The notes under the pieces are model-generated. The model was not told the origin of the DNA and ran no database searches. It worked only from the letters and a program-made list of their open reading frames with translations. Shown in pieces: positions 1-7,089 of a stretch of 64,000 nucleotides of DNA. The position numbers and the translations under genes are program-made. This stretch comes from Sphingomonas endophytica. GTDB taxonomy: Bacteria > Pseudomonadota > Alphaproteobacteria > Sphingomonadales > Sphingomonadaceae. The stretch covers positions 124,001 through 188,000 of the forward strand of contig NZ_JACIJN010000008.1 of the NCBI RefSeq assembly GCF_014199415.1. The letters run 5' to 3'. Position 1 is the stretch's first letter. Each line of letters opens with the position of its first letter.

Positions 1-165
1 AGTTTTCCACTGACAAGCGGAATTGACAGTCATTACATTTCCTTGTCACTAAAGGAGCATAAGGAGTTCTTCATTGAAAACGGCATGGGTGAGTGGGAAA
101 CTTTTTACCTGACGATAAATCCCGAGACGGGGAAAATTGTTCTCAATCTTAAATATGAAGAATGA
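1..165 (+). CDS. 3' end of YezG-like immunity protein (copy 1, cut by window edge)
   Basis: This frame is open from the first base and ends at TGA 163-165. Its 54 visible residues match the C-terminus of the complete gene at 4062-4397, including the shared GIDS, EW..FYLT and final NLKYEE segments. The family protects cells against Endonuclea_NS_2-type nuclease toxins (as YezG does for YeeF in Bacillus). The 5' end lies outside the window, so whether this copy is intact cannot be judged. It is richer in A+T than the surrounding hemagglutinin DNA, as imported immunity genes often are. The YezG assignment is by motif resemblance only. Confidence 0.6.
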   Translation, partial: SFPLTSGIDSHYISLSLKEHKEFFIENGMGEWETFYLTINPETGKIVLNLKYEE

Positions 166-353
166 TCTGATATAGGAAAGTCAGCAAGCCGCCGCGGGCG
201 ATGCGGGGAGCGCCGAGCGGCTCAAGGGCGAAGCGGACGGGCTGCGCAAGGATTACGGCGCGGGGAGCCCGGCGCGTCTGATCGCCACCGCTTTGTCGGG
301 CGCGGCGGGTGGCGACGTGACCGGATCGCTGGGCGGGCTGGCCCGGGCCTCGG
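1..353 (+). repeat. Duplicated block, copy A (immunity tail + pre-toxin segment)
   Basis: This stretch recurs at about 4232-4588. Both copies hold the last third of a YezG-like immunity gene, then a TCTGAT.TAGGAAA junction, then the same hemagglutinin pre-toxin segment (QQAA..GDAGSAERLKGEAD). The immunity part has diverged more than the hemagglutinin part. Copies with shared flanks around different toxins are what recombination of toxin cassettes at a cdiA 3' end produces. Confidence 0.8.
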
Positions 354-524
354 CGGTGAACGTGCTGCAGGGGCTGGCGACGACGGAAGCGAAGCACCTC
401 GCCGACGGGCTGGGCGGCAGCGGCACCGGGCGCGAGACGGCGCGCGCGGCCTTGCAGGCGGTGGTGGGCTGCGGCGGGCGGCGCGGGCGATTGCGGCAGC
501 GCAGGCCTGGGCGCGGCCGCGGCG
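182..524 (+). pseudogene. Hemagglutinin/CdiA pre-toxin fragment, frameshifted
   Basis: Reading from 182 gives a typical pre-toxin segment of two-partner secreted exoproteins (QQAAAGDAGSAERLKGEAD, then ALSGAAGGDVTGSLGGLA). It has no start codon, signal peptide or secretion domain. Around 465-480 this frame degrades into arginine-rich sequence, while the conserved continuation (GDCGSAGLGAAAAVVLNNLL) resumes in the next frame and joins the CDS at 525. This implies a one-base insertion (or two-base loss) in a G/C-rich run near 470, or a sequencing error there. The fragment follows the immunity gene by only 16 bases, as expected for an orphan cassette. Confidence 0.65.
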
Positions 525-1796
525 GTGGTGCTCAACAACCTGCTCAGGAGCGGGGCGACCACCGCCACCGACAGGGACGGCAAGCCGCTGACGCTGGAGG
601 CGCAGCAGGCGCGCGACCATCTGGTGTCGACGCTGGTCGCGGCGGTCGCCACGGGCGCGGGGCTCGATGCGCATGCGGCGGTCACGAGCGCGCAGATCGA
701 GACGCAGAACAATTCCGAGCGGATGGCGGACGGAAGCCTGAAGGCGGTTCCGCCCCGCCCGGTTCCCTTCTCGATCGAGGAATTGACGAAGCGGGACCCG
801 GGCGGTTTCGGCGCCGCTGTGAAGGCGATCGCCGACGCGAAAGATGTTTCCGTCGATCAGCTTGTTGCGGCCTACAATGAATACGTAGCCTGTAAGGCAG
901 CCCCGGGGACCGCGTGCGTGACCGACGCAGATGCGTCGCTCGACAAGCTGGCCACGCTTTACGGTCAGGCGTCTGACAAGGCGGTGCAAGCTCAGGATTT
1001 GGGCAGCACGCTATCGAACGCTGCCTCGGAGTTCCTCGACGATTTACGGAGCGACTATTTCCAAAGGGTCAATGGCAGCGTCGCGTCGATAAAGGATGGT
1101 TGGGCCACGCTCAACAATGACAGCGTATATACGAGTGGAGATGGAGTTGCCGCCAATCTGAACACGTTGTCCGGCCTCGCTTCGATCAGCGGTGGCGCTG
1201 TTCAATATGTCTTCTCGCCCATATTGGGTTCAGTCGATACGATGGTCGGACGCCCGATCGCAACGGTCTCGAATGGTGGTATCCCATCGACTACTGCCGG
1301 AGATGGCGCCCTCGCCATCGGTTCGTTATTCCTCGGCCCCGAAGTAGCAACGGGTACGCGGATCGGTGGTGCCGGTACCAGCGAAGTTTTGAGTTTGCCG
1401 GACATTGAGGGTGCGCTCGACATCACTGGTCCGCTTCGTGGAGGCGTCAATCACGAGATCGATCGATTGGCCCAACTCGGCGTGCCCAAGAATAATACGA
1501 TATGGAGACCCACCCAGGCCGATATGGATAGTGATGCATTTAAGGTGATCGTTGGTGAACCTAAATTCACTGACGGTGGATTGCCGGTAGGCACAATTTT
1601 CGATGGAACTATAGGCGGAAATCTGGAAATCAAGGCTGGTTCGAGTATGCTGGACTCAAGCTATCAACTTAGGCTCCAAACTTATAAATTCTTGAAGGCG
1701 GATACACCTTCGACGATAGAGACTACGAGGCCTATTAACCCCAGCTTTCAAAGCTATCTTAATAGATGGGGTGTCTCCGTTGTAAGGCCGAAGTGA
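525..1796 (+). CDS. Orphan CdiA-type C-terminal region with PD-(D/E)XK-like nuclease toxin
   Basis: 423 codons from a GTG. About the first 100 residues continue the hemagglutinin pre-toxin region (AAAAVVLNNLL). A variable linker follows, and the last ~130 residues form a toxin-like domain. In it, D360 (FDGT), E368 and K370 (NLEIKAG) are arranged like the active site of PD-(D/E)XK nucleases, and the tail YQLRLQTYKF...NRWGVSVVR suits the helix-strand end of that fold. The full exoprotein would deliver this domain to neighbours, but here the upstream secretion part is missing and the frame is broken near 470, so it is probably a silent cassette. The Imm70-like gene at 2083 is the likely cognate antidote. 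The nuclease class is inferred from motif spacing only. Confidence 0.6.
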   Translation: MVLNNLLRSGATTATDRDGKPLTLEAQQARDHLVSTLVAAVATGAGLDAHAAVTSAQIETQNNSERMADGSLKAVPPRPVPFSIEELTKRDPGGFGAAVKAIADAKDVSVDQLVAAYNEYVACKAAPGTACVTDADASLDKLATLYGQASDKAVQAQDLGSTLSNAASEFLDDLRSDYFQRVNGSVASIKDGWATLNNDSVYTSGDGVAANLNTLSGLASISGGAVQYVFSPILGSVDTMVGRPIATVSNGGIPSTTAGDGALAIGSLFLGPEVATGTRIGGAGTSEVLSLPDIEGALDITGPLRGGVNHEIDRLAQLGVPKNNTIWRPTQADMDSDAFKVIVGEPKFTDGGLPVGTIFDGTIGGNLEIKAGSSMLDSSYQLRLQTYKFLKADTPSTIETTRPINPSFQSYLNRWGVSVVRPK

Positions 1797-1831
1797 TAAG
1801 TGTCTTTTTAAAGCGTCGGGAGGTAGCGCGT

Positions 1832-2083
1832 ATGGAATTCATTATGACTAAGAGGCATGTTGCAAGAGGTGCGCGACCAGACATCGAAGCAAATAACAAC
1901 CTGTATCTCATAAAGAATGTATCATCATTACGACCCACTTACCAAATACGCCTTCTTCTATATCGTGCAACCCAAGAGGGTGTAAAGCTGGTGATAGAGG
2001 TTCCAAAATCGTGTAAGATTAGTACTTCACTAAAGGCGCTTATTAAATCTAACTTACGCAATATTAGTATAAGGGCGATCTAA
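1832..2083 (+). CDS. Degenerate toxin C-terminal tail, coupled to immunity gene
   Basis: 83 codons from ATG 1832, chosen because GGGAGG lies 7 bases upstream. The protein aligns by eye with the end of the toxin at 525-1796: NNNLYLIKNVSSLRPTYQIRL against GGNLEIKAGSSMLDSSYQLRL, followed by a similar LYRA/TYKF helix. The catalytic Glu position is not conserved and the region holding the catalytic Asp is absent, so it should not be an active nuclease. Its stop overlaps the start of the next gene (TAATG), which suggests translational coupling. It is AT-rich compared with neighbours. Alternatives are a pure recombination scar or a small decoy/inhibitor. Confidence 0.55.
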   Translation: MEFIMTKRHVARGARPDIEANNNLYLIKNVSSLRPTYQIRLLLYRATQEGVKLVIEVPKSCKISTSLKALIKSNLRNISIRAI

Positions 2084-2496
2084 TGGGTCTTTATCTTGCT
2101 ATTTTTGATGGCGACGAAGAAATTGATGGTGTGGAGGTGGGGTCGTATGCTGATTTTGCGACCTTTCGCTCCGCTGTTTCGACCCATGTAGAAGGCGGCG
2201 TTGCGGGCTCGCGCTGCCCCACGTTGATGAACCATTCTGACTGCGACGGGCTATGGTCCCCGGAAGAATCTGCTCTTCTGCAATCCGAACTTGTCTTGAT
2301 CGCTAAGAGGTTCATGGAGTTGCCGCCTGAACCCCTCGGCGATGGTTGGAAGACAGGAGTTGCAAAGATGTTCGGAATACGACCGGCCAGCCTTTATGAA
2401 AGCTTCTTCGATATAGATGGTGAGCCTCTCTTGGATCGATTGATGGGGCTAGCTCGAATAAGCGTAGAGCGGAAGCTACCGATCTTGTTCCAATAG
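2083..2496 (+). CDS. Imm70-like immunity protein
   Basis: 137 residues starting at the ATG that overlaps the previous stop. The N-terminus MGLYLAIFDGDEEIDGVEVGSY, the central HSDCDGLWSPEE segment and the C-terminus DGEPLLDRLMGLAR...LPILFQ match my memory of the Imm70 family, small cytoplasmic antidotes of polymorphic toxins. It follows a toxin and a toxin remnant, as expected for a cdiI-type gene. It is acidic, has no signal or membrane segment, and probably binds the nuclease at 525-1796. Confidence 0.65.
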   Translation: MGLYLAIFDGDEEIDGVEVGSYADFATFRSAVSTHVEGGVAGSRCPTLMNHSDCDGLWSPEESALLQSELVLIAKRFMELPPEPLGDGWKTGVAKMFGIRPASLYESFFDIDGEPLLDRLMGLARISVERKLPILFQ

Positions 2497-2535
2497 CTCG
2501 GACCTGCTTCCAGGCCGTCATCCGCTGCCGAACTG

Positions 2536-3811
2536 GCGACCAAGACGTCGAGCATTGGCGTGACGCTGGGTGCGCAAGGGCGATCTGGGTGTCGCGGTGG
2601 GGGCGAGCTTCGGCATTTCCCGATCGCGCGCGACCGATAGCGCGCATGGCGAGACGGTGGTCGGCAGCACGATCCGCGGCCATGACGTGACGATCGTCGC
2701 CGACGGCGCGGGTGCGGACGGTACGTTCGAGATACGCGGCTCCAGTCTCGACGTGGGGCATGACCTCACGCTGGCGGCGAACGGCGGGGTCACGCTGGCG
2801 GCTGCGACGGAGACCGACCGGCAGAGCGGCAGGTCGCGGAGCAGCGGGGTGACGCTGGGCGCGACGTGGAAGCTGGGGCTGGACAAGGGCAAGCCCGGGC
2901 TGGGCGGGCCGACGGTGTCGCTGGGCGTGTCGGCGTCGAACGGCAGCTACAGCGGCAGTGAGACGTACAACGCCGAGACGGTGCTGAGCGCGGGCGGCAC
3001 CGTGACGCTGCTGACGCCGGGGGCGCTGACGCTGGACGGCGCGATCGTGCGCGGCACGCGCGTGGAGGGGGAGGTCGGCAGCCTGACGATCACCAGCCTG
3101 CAGGACACGAGCAGCTACCGGGCGCGCTCGACGAGCGTGGCGGCGGGGGCGAGCGTCGGGCCGGGCGGGCAGGTGTCGGTCAGCGGCAACCTGTCGAACG
3201 GGCGGCAGCAGGGCGACTTCGCCAGCGTCGCCGAACAGTCGGGGATCTTCGCGGGCGACCAGGGCTTCGGGCTGCGGGTGGCGGGCGACACGTCGCTCAC
3301 CGGCGCGGTGATCGCGAGCACGGCGGACCCGTCGAAGAAGAGCCTGACCACCGGCACGCTGCAGGCAGTCGACCTGGAGAATCACGAAAGCTGGCGGGCG
3401 AGCCAGACGTCGCTGGGCGGCGGGCTGGGCGGACCCGGGGCTGACCGGCAGGGCCGGGCCGATCCCAATGGCGCGACCCCGCTGCCGGGGATGCAGGTGG
3501 GCGGGCTGGGCACACTGACGGCGACCGCGCCGCTGGCGATGGGGGCGGGCGACGGGCAAGCGGGGGTGACGCGCTCGGCGATCGCGCCGGGCGCGATCAC
3601 CATCACCAGCGGCGATGCGGCGAGCCGGCGGACCGCCGATATCCTGAGCCGCGACACGCAAGGCGCGAATGCCGGCGCGCTGGTGCAGCAGGCCGCGTCA
3701 GACAGGTCGAGGCGACGCTCAGTCGTGAGACGTCCAAAAACGATCGCAATAACCATCAGCAATGCAAGGCGGGCAAATGCGGGCTGGACAAGGACGATGG
3801 CGGGCATCTGA
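2536..3811 (+). pseudogene. Hemagglutinin-repeat fragment of a CdiA-type exoprotein
   Basis: An open frame (GTG 2570 to 3811, 413 codons) encodes beta-helix hemagglutinin repeats (TFEIRGSSLDVGHDLTLAANGGV, then GSETYNAETVLSAGGTVTL). Just upstream (2536-2580) the sequence TKTSSIGVTLGAQG continues the same protein in another frame, so an extra base near 2581 breaks it. The 3' end leaves the hemagglutinin frame near 3690-3710, where the nuclease toxin continues in a different frame. There is no signal peptide, secretion domain or proper start. This is a displaced piece of a large two-partner secretion exoprotein, probably not secreted. Confidence 0.65.
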
Positions 3812-4068
3812 TCCCGACGGTACTGGGCGGCCCCGGAGAGGCGATCAATCTCGTGCCCATGGATGCCAACCTCAATCGCGGGGTATGGCGGACAATGGAG
3901 AAGGAATGGCAGGATGCAGTTAAGAATGACAAGAAAGTGGAGGTTGCGATCAAACCGGTTTATACGGATAATAGCAAGCGACCCTCCTCTTTTGAGGTTA
4001 ATTACCGAATAGACGGATGTAAGTATGCCGAAAAGGAGTTTTCTAATTCTCCAGGGGGGAAATGGTGA
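3703..4068 (+). pseudogene. Orphan DNA/RNA non-specific endonuclease toxin domain (Endonuclea_NS_2-like)
   Basis: This frame reads RQVEATLSRETSKND, then DDGGHLIPTVLGG and INLVPMDANLNRG. These are hallmarks of the DNA/RNA non-specific endonuclease toxin domain, with the likely catalytic His at 3805-3807 and Asn in the DANLNRG motif. No start codon precedes the His. The only ATG (3853) lies after it, so the domain needs fusion to an upstream carrier, and the hemagglutinin frame just upstream is offset. It is therefore an orphan, frame-broken toxin C-terminus. The YezG-like immunity gene overlaps its end by 7 bases. Confidence 0.65.
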
Positions 4069-4397
4069 CTACCGCTGACATTGAGGCGATGCAAAACATT
4101 GTCAGAATTCTTCTTCGGCACGTTCCAGGTGACGCCAGAGAGGTTCAGATGGAGGCAAATTTTCTGATTTCTAAGGAAGGAGATGTTGCAACAAGAATGT
4201 GCGAATACATTAGTAAGAATGGAGAGAAGATTAGCTTTAGGATAACTAACGGAATTGACAGTCTCGATATTTTGAAGTCTCTTAAGAAGCATAAAGAGTT
4301 TCTTATTGCAAGTGATGCAGGTGAGTGGAAAGTTTTTTACTTGACTGTAAATTGCGAGACAGGAAAGGTTACTCTAAATCTTAAGTATGAAGAATGA
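4062..4397 (+). CDS. YezG-like immunity protein (complete copy)
   Basis: 111 residues from ATG 4062, preceded by a purine run (AGGGGGGAA). It overlaps the 3' end of the nuclease toxin domain by 7 bases, the usual toxin-antidote order. The protein is charged, cytoplasmic and AT-rich in coding sequence. It resembles the YezG/DUF600 immunity family, which neutralises Endonuclea_NS_2 toxins such as YeeF. A diverged second copy ends at position 165. The family call rests on context plus general similarity. Confidence 0.6.
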   Translation: MVTTADIEAMQNIVRILLRHVPGDAREVQMEANFLISKEGDVATRMCEYISKNGEKISFRITNGIDSLDILKSLKKHKEFLIASDAGEWKVFYLTVNCETGKVTLNLKYEE

Positions 4398-4588
4398 TCT
4401 GATGTAGGAAACCAGCAAGCCGCGGCGGCGGGTGATGCGGGGAGCGCCGAGCGGCTCAAGGGCGAAGCGGACGGGCCACGCAAGGATTACGGCGCGGGGA
4501 GCCCGGTGCGTCTGATCGCCAGCGCTTTGTCGGGCGCGGCGGGCGGCGACGTGACCGGATCGCTGGGCGGTCTGGTCCAGACCTCAGA
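4232..4588 (+). repeat. Duplicated block, copy B (immunity tail + pre-toxin segment)
   Basis: Second copy of the block at 1-353. It contains the end of the immunity gene, the same junction, and a hemagglutinin pre-toxin stretch at 4405-4588 (QQAAAAGDAGSAERLKGEAD to GSLGGLVQTS). Copy B has one extra alanine codon, and the hemagglutinin reading stops abruptly near 4588. That point is probably the edge of the toxin island. Confidence 0.8.
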
Positions 4589-4697
4589 TCGATGGCGTGC
4601 AGGATGACGGCGACGCGGCGGAAAAGCTCTCCCCATGTGCGCCGCTGGAGCTAAGCTCCCGCATGGTTGACCCTGAAAATGCCGGAGCGCGGCACGA

Positions 4698-5030
4698 ACG
4701 ACACCGCTCGACGATTATGAGCGCCGCATCCTCCGCGAGCTGTAGCGCGACGGGCAGCAGACCGTCGCAGAGATCGCCTTCAAGATCGGCCTGTCCGCCT
4801 CGCCGTGCTGGCGCCGCATCGAACGGCTCGAGCGCGAGGGCGTGATCCGCGGCCGCGTCGCACTGGTGGATCGCCGCAAGGTCGGGCTGAGCGCACACAT
4901 CTTCGCGCAGGTGCGGCTCAACGCGCACGGCCGCGCCAACCTCGACGAATTCACCGAGGCGATCTGCGGCTTTCCCGAGGTGCTCGACGCCCACATGGGG
5001 CGCGTGGTGCGTGGCCGCGCGTATCGGGAC
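4698..5030 (+). pseudogene. Lrp/AsnC-family regulator, decayed
   Basis: One frame reads LDDYERRILREL, then a TAG at 4743-4745 where Gln (CAG) would be expected, then RDGQQTVAEIAFKIGLSAS, CWRRIERLEREGVIRG and LSAHIFAQV. This is the winged-helix and start of the sensor domain of an Lrp/AsnC transcription factor. No start codon is in frame at the right distance, and after FPEVLDAHM near 4995 the family sequence is lost. An amber stop, a missing start and a missing sensor half make it a clear remnant beside the toxin island. Confidence 0.75.
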
Positions 5031-5323
5031 GGCGCACCAGGCGGATGTCGCACCAAGGCGGCAGACTGGAGCTGGCGGAGAGACGCCGCCGACGCGCGGA
5101 GGTGCGCCGGTTCGCGACGCGACGAGGACGGTTCTTCAGCAAGCCGTTCGGCTGATGAACTCGTATAGCTCCGGCGCTCCGGTTCGTGGGAACAGGATGA
5201 AGCTTTCGCGCGCAGGGCATGTGTTGACGAGTGCCATTGGCGCTATATCGCTGGAAGAAACATGGCGATCTTCGTAAGTCTTCGCGGGCAAGCGCGCCGC
5301 TTGAAACAGATTTTACATGGGCG
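5031..5323. other. Intergenic stretch without recognisable gene
   Basis: Only short, arginine-rich frames of shadow type occur here. No convincing terminator or promoter was seen. It separates the toxin island and its pseudogene from the sugar-utilisation genes, and is the likely right-hand border of the island. Confidence 0.5.
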
Positions 5324-7000
5324 TCAGACAAACGGATCGGCGCCGTCCGGCAAGTCCCATTCGTATTGTCGAGTGGTCGCCGGCGAAGTGAAGCGCCAGG
5401 TCTCGGGCGTCTGCGAGATAGCGTCGGGGACCGGATGACCGGCGGGATTTCCCACGGCGATCGCAAACGCCGCGCGCACGGCGGCCCGCGCTTCGTCGGA
5501 CATGGCGTCAGGCGCGGGGGCGACGAACAAGGCCGTCCCGCTGCGCGCCACCACGTCCAGCCACTGCGCAGTCAGCCGCCAGGGGATGATCCGCGTGATT
5601 GCGACGATGTCGGGATCGGCGTGGAAGAAGGTGCGGTGCTGCGGCATGCGATAGGCCAGCGCGTTGACGCCGAAGCGGCGCGTCCGTTCCCACTCGCGCC
5701 CGCTGGTATCGTCAGAGATGCGCTGCGTCTCGAAGATGCCGGCCGCGAGATGGCCGAAGGTATTGCAGCCCAATATCGTGCAGCCCGACCCCGCGGCCGA
5801 CCGGATCGAACGATACAGGTCGAGCACGATCTCCGCGGTTGTTCGTGTTGCGTCGGCAAACCGCCAGCCGCGCCTGCCAGGCTGCGCGCCCATGTCGCGA
5901 CCCCATTGGCCGAAAAGCTCGAAGGTGGTGAAGTCGTGCTTGATGAACTCAAAGCCTTGCGCACGGGCGTCGAGTACGGAGCGCAGGGTGGCGTTCATGC
6001 CATCGGGCACCGACGGATCATATGCCGAGATTTCCTCCGCAGCGGCGTCTCCGAAGCGCTTTGGCGGCAGCCGGGTGGCGCGGACCCGCTCTTCAGCGCG
6101 GAGCGGCCGTATCCAGATGCCGGGCCGCGCACCGCTCGCACGCATCTGCGCGGCCAGGTCGGCGAGATCGGGAAAGCGCTGCTTGTCCTGCCATCCGTCG
6201 TCGATGACGACGAATGGCCGATGACCTGGCGGTGAAAGCTCGACCATCAATCGGGCGTCGCGCAGGATACCTGCCGCCGTGTTGCGGCCATAGGCATAGT
6301 TCCAGTCGTTGCTGCCCACGATCGGACCGGCGGGCAGCAGCGGCCGCTGGCACATGCGCGCGCAGAAGGCGCGGAGATTGCTGTAGGGATCGCCGTGGCC
6401 GCCCCATTGCGTCGAGAGCACGCGGCACAACGCCAGACGACGGCCGGACAGGTGCGCGGGCTCACCGCCGTTGCGCAGGTCGATCCACAGGGAGATGCCG
6501 TCGGGGTCGCATTGCCAGAAACAGAAAGCGTTGGGCTGCGTCTCCACCCCGAATGCCGCGACATCGTTGCCCTGTGCCAAGTTGAAATACCAGGGGAGAA
6601 CCCGCTCCGGCGAGAGGCCGCGCCAGCCCAATTCACCGTAAGCGCGCTCCCACGTATCCGCGAGGACGCGCGCGTCGGGTTTGATCCGCCGTCGCCAGCG
6701 CAGGCGCAGGAAGGCGACGTCGTCGCGGGCGCTCTCCAGCGCGACGTTCAGGCCGGAGCCGTTCGCCTCACGGTCGTTATTGACGGAGACCTTCAGCCCG
6801 GTCGTGCTCCACCTCGAGCCCTGCCGGGTCATTGCGGTCATCGCGCCATCGGCGGCGCGCGCCGCAACCGCATCGGGAGCGTCGAGATGATCGGACATGC
6901 CGCGCCCGTGAGGAGCCGCATCGGCCGCGCTCGCAAACAGCGGCGGCGAGAAACCGAGCACACCCGCCTGGGTGACCAGATCACGACGATTGATCAGCAT
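5324..7000 (-). CDS. GH36-like alpha-galactosidase, exported (Tat-type signal)
   Basis: 558 residues from the ATG at 7000 (MLINRRDLVTQAG). The frame is open further upstream, but only this start gives an export signal: twin arginines, a short hydrophobic stretch and an alanine cleavage region. The (beta/alpha)8 domain carries SNDWNYAYGRN, VVIDDGWQ and GFEFIKHDFTTF, where the Asp of K-H-D is the probable nucleophile of clan GH-D enzymes. A later ISDDTSGREW segment could hold the acid/base Asp. It probably cleaves alpha-linked galactose or a related sugar in the periplasm. The TBDR lies upstream on the same strand, so co-transcription is likely. Substrate is uncertain. Confidence 0.7.
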   Translation of the reverse strand: MLINRRDLVTQAGVLGFSPPLFASAADAAPHGRGMSDHLDAPDAVAARAADGAMTAMTRQGSRWSTTGLKVSVNNDREANGSGLNVALESARDDVAFLRLRWRRRIKPDARVLADTWERAYGELGWRGLSPERVLPWYFNLAQGNDVAAFGVETQPNAFCFWQCDPDGISLWIDLRNGGEPAHLSGRRLALCRVLSTQWGGHGDPYSNLRAFCARMCQRPLLPAGPIVGSNDWNYAYGRNTAAGILRDARLMVELSPPGHRPFVVIDDGWQDKQRFPDLADLAAQMRASGARPGIWIRPLRAEERVRATRLPPKRFGDAAAEEISAYDPSVPDGMNATLRSVLDARAQGFEFIKHDFTTFELFGQWGRDMGAQPGRRGWRFADATRTTAEIVLDLYRSIRSAAGSGCTILGCNTFGHLAAGIFETQRISDDTSGREWERTRRFGVNALAYRMPQHRTFFHADPDIVAITRIIPWRLTAQWLDVVARSGTALFVAPAPDAMSDEARAAVRAAFAIAVGNPAGHPVPDAISQTPETWRFTSPATTRQYEWDLPDGADPFV

Positions 7001-7089
7001 TCTTCGTGTTCTCCGCGAAGCCGGGAAGGCTGGGCGACATGGTGGTACGCGTCCTGCACGCGACCGGCGTCGGCCAAGCAGCGGCCCGC

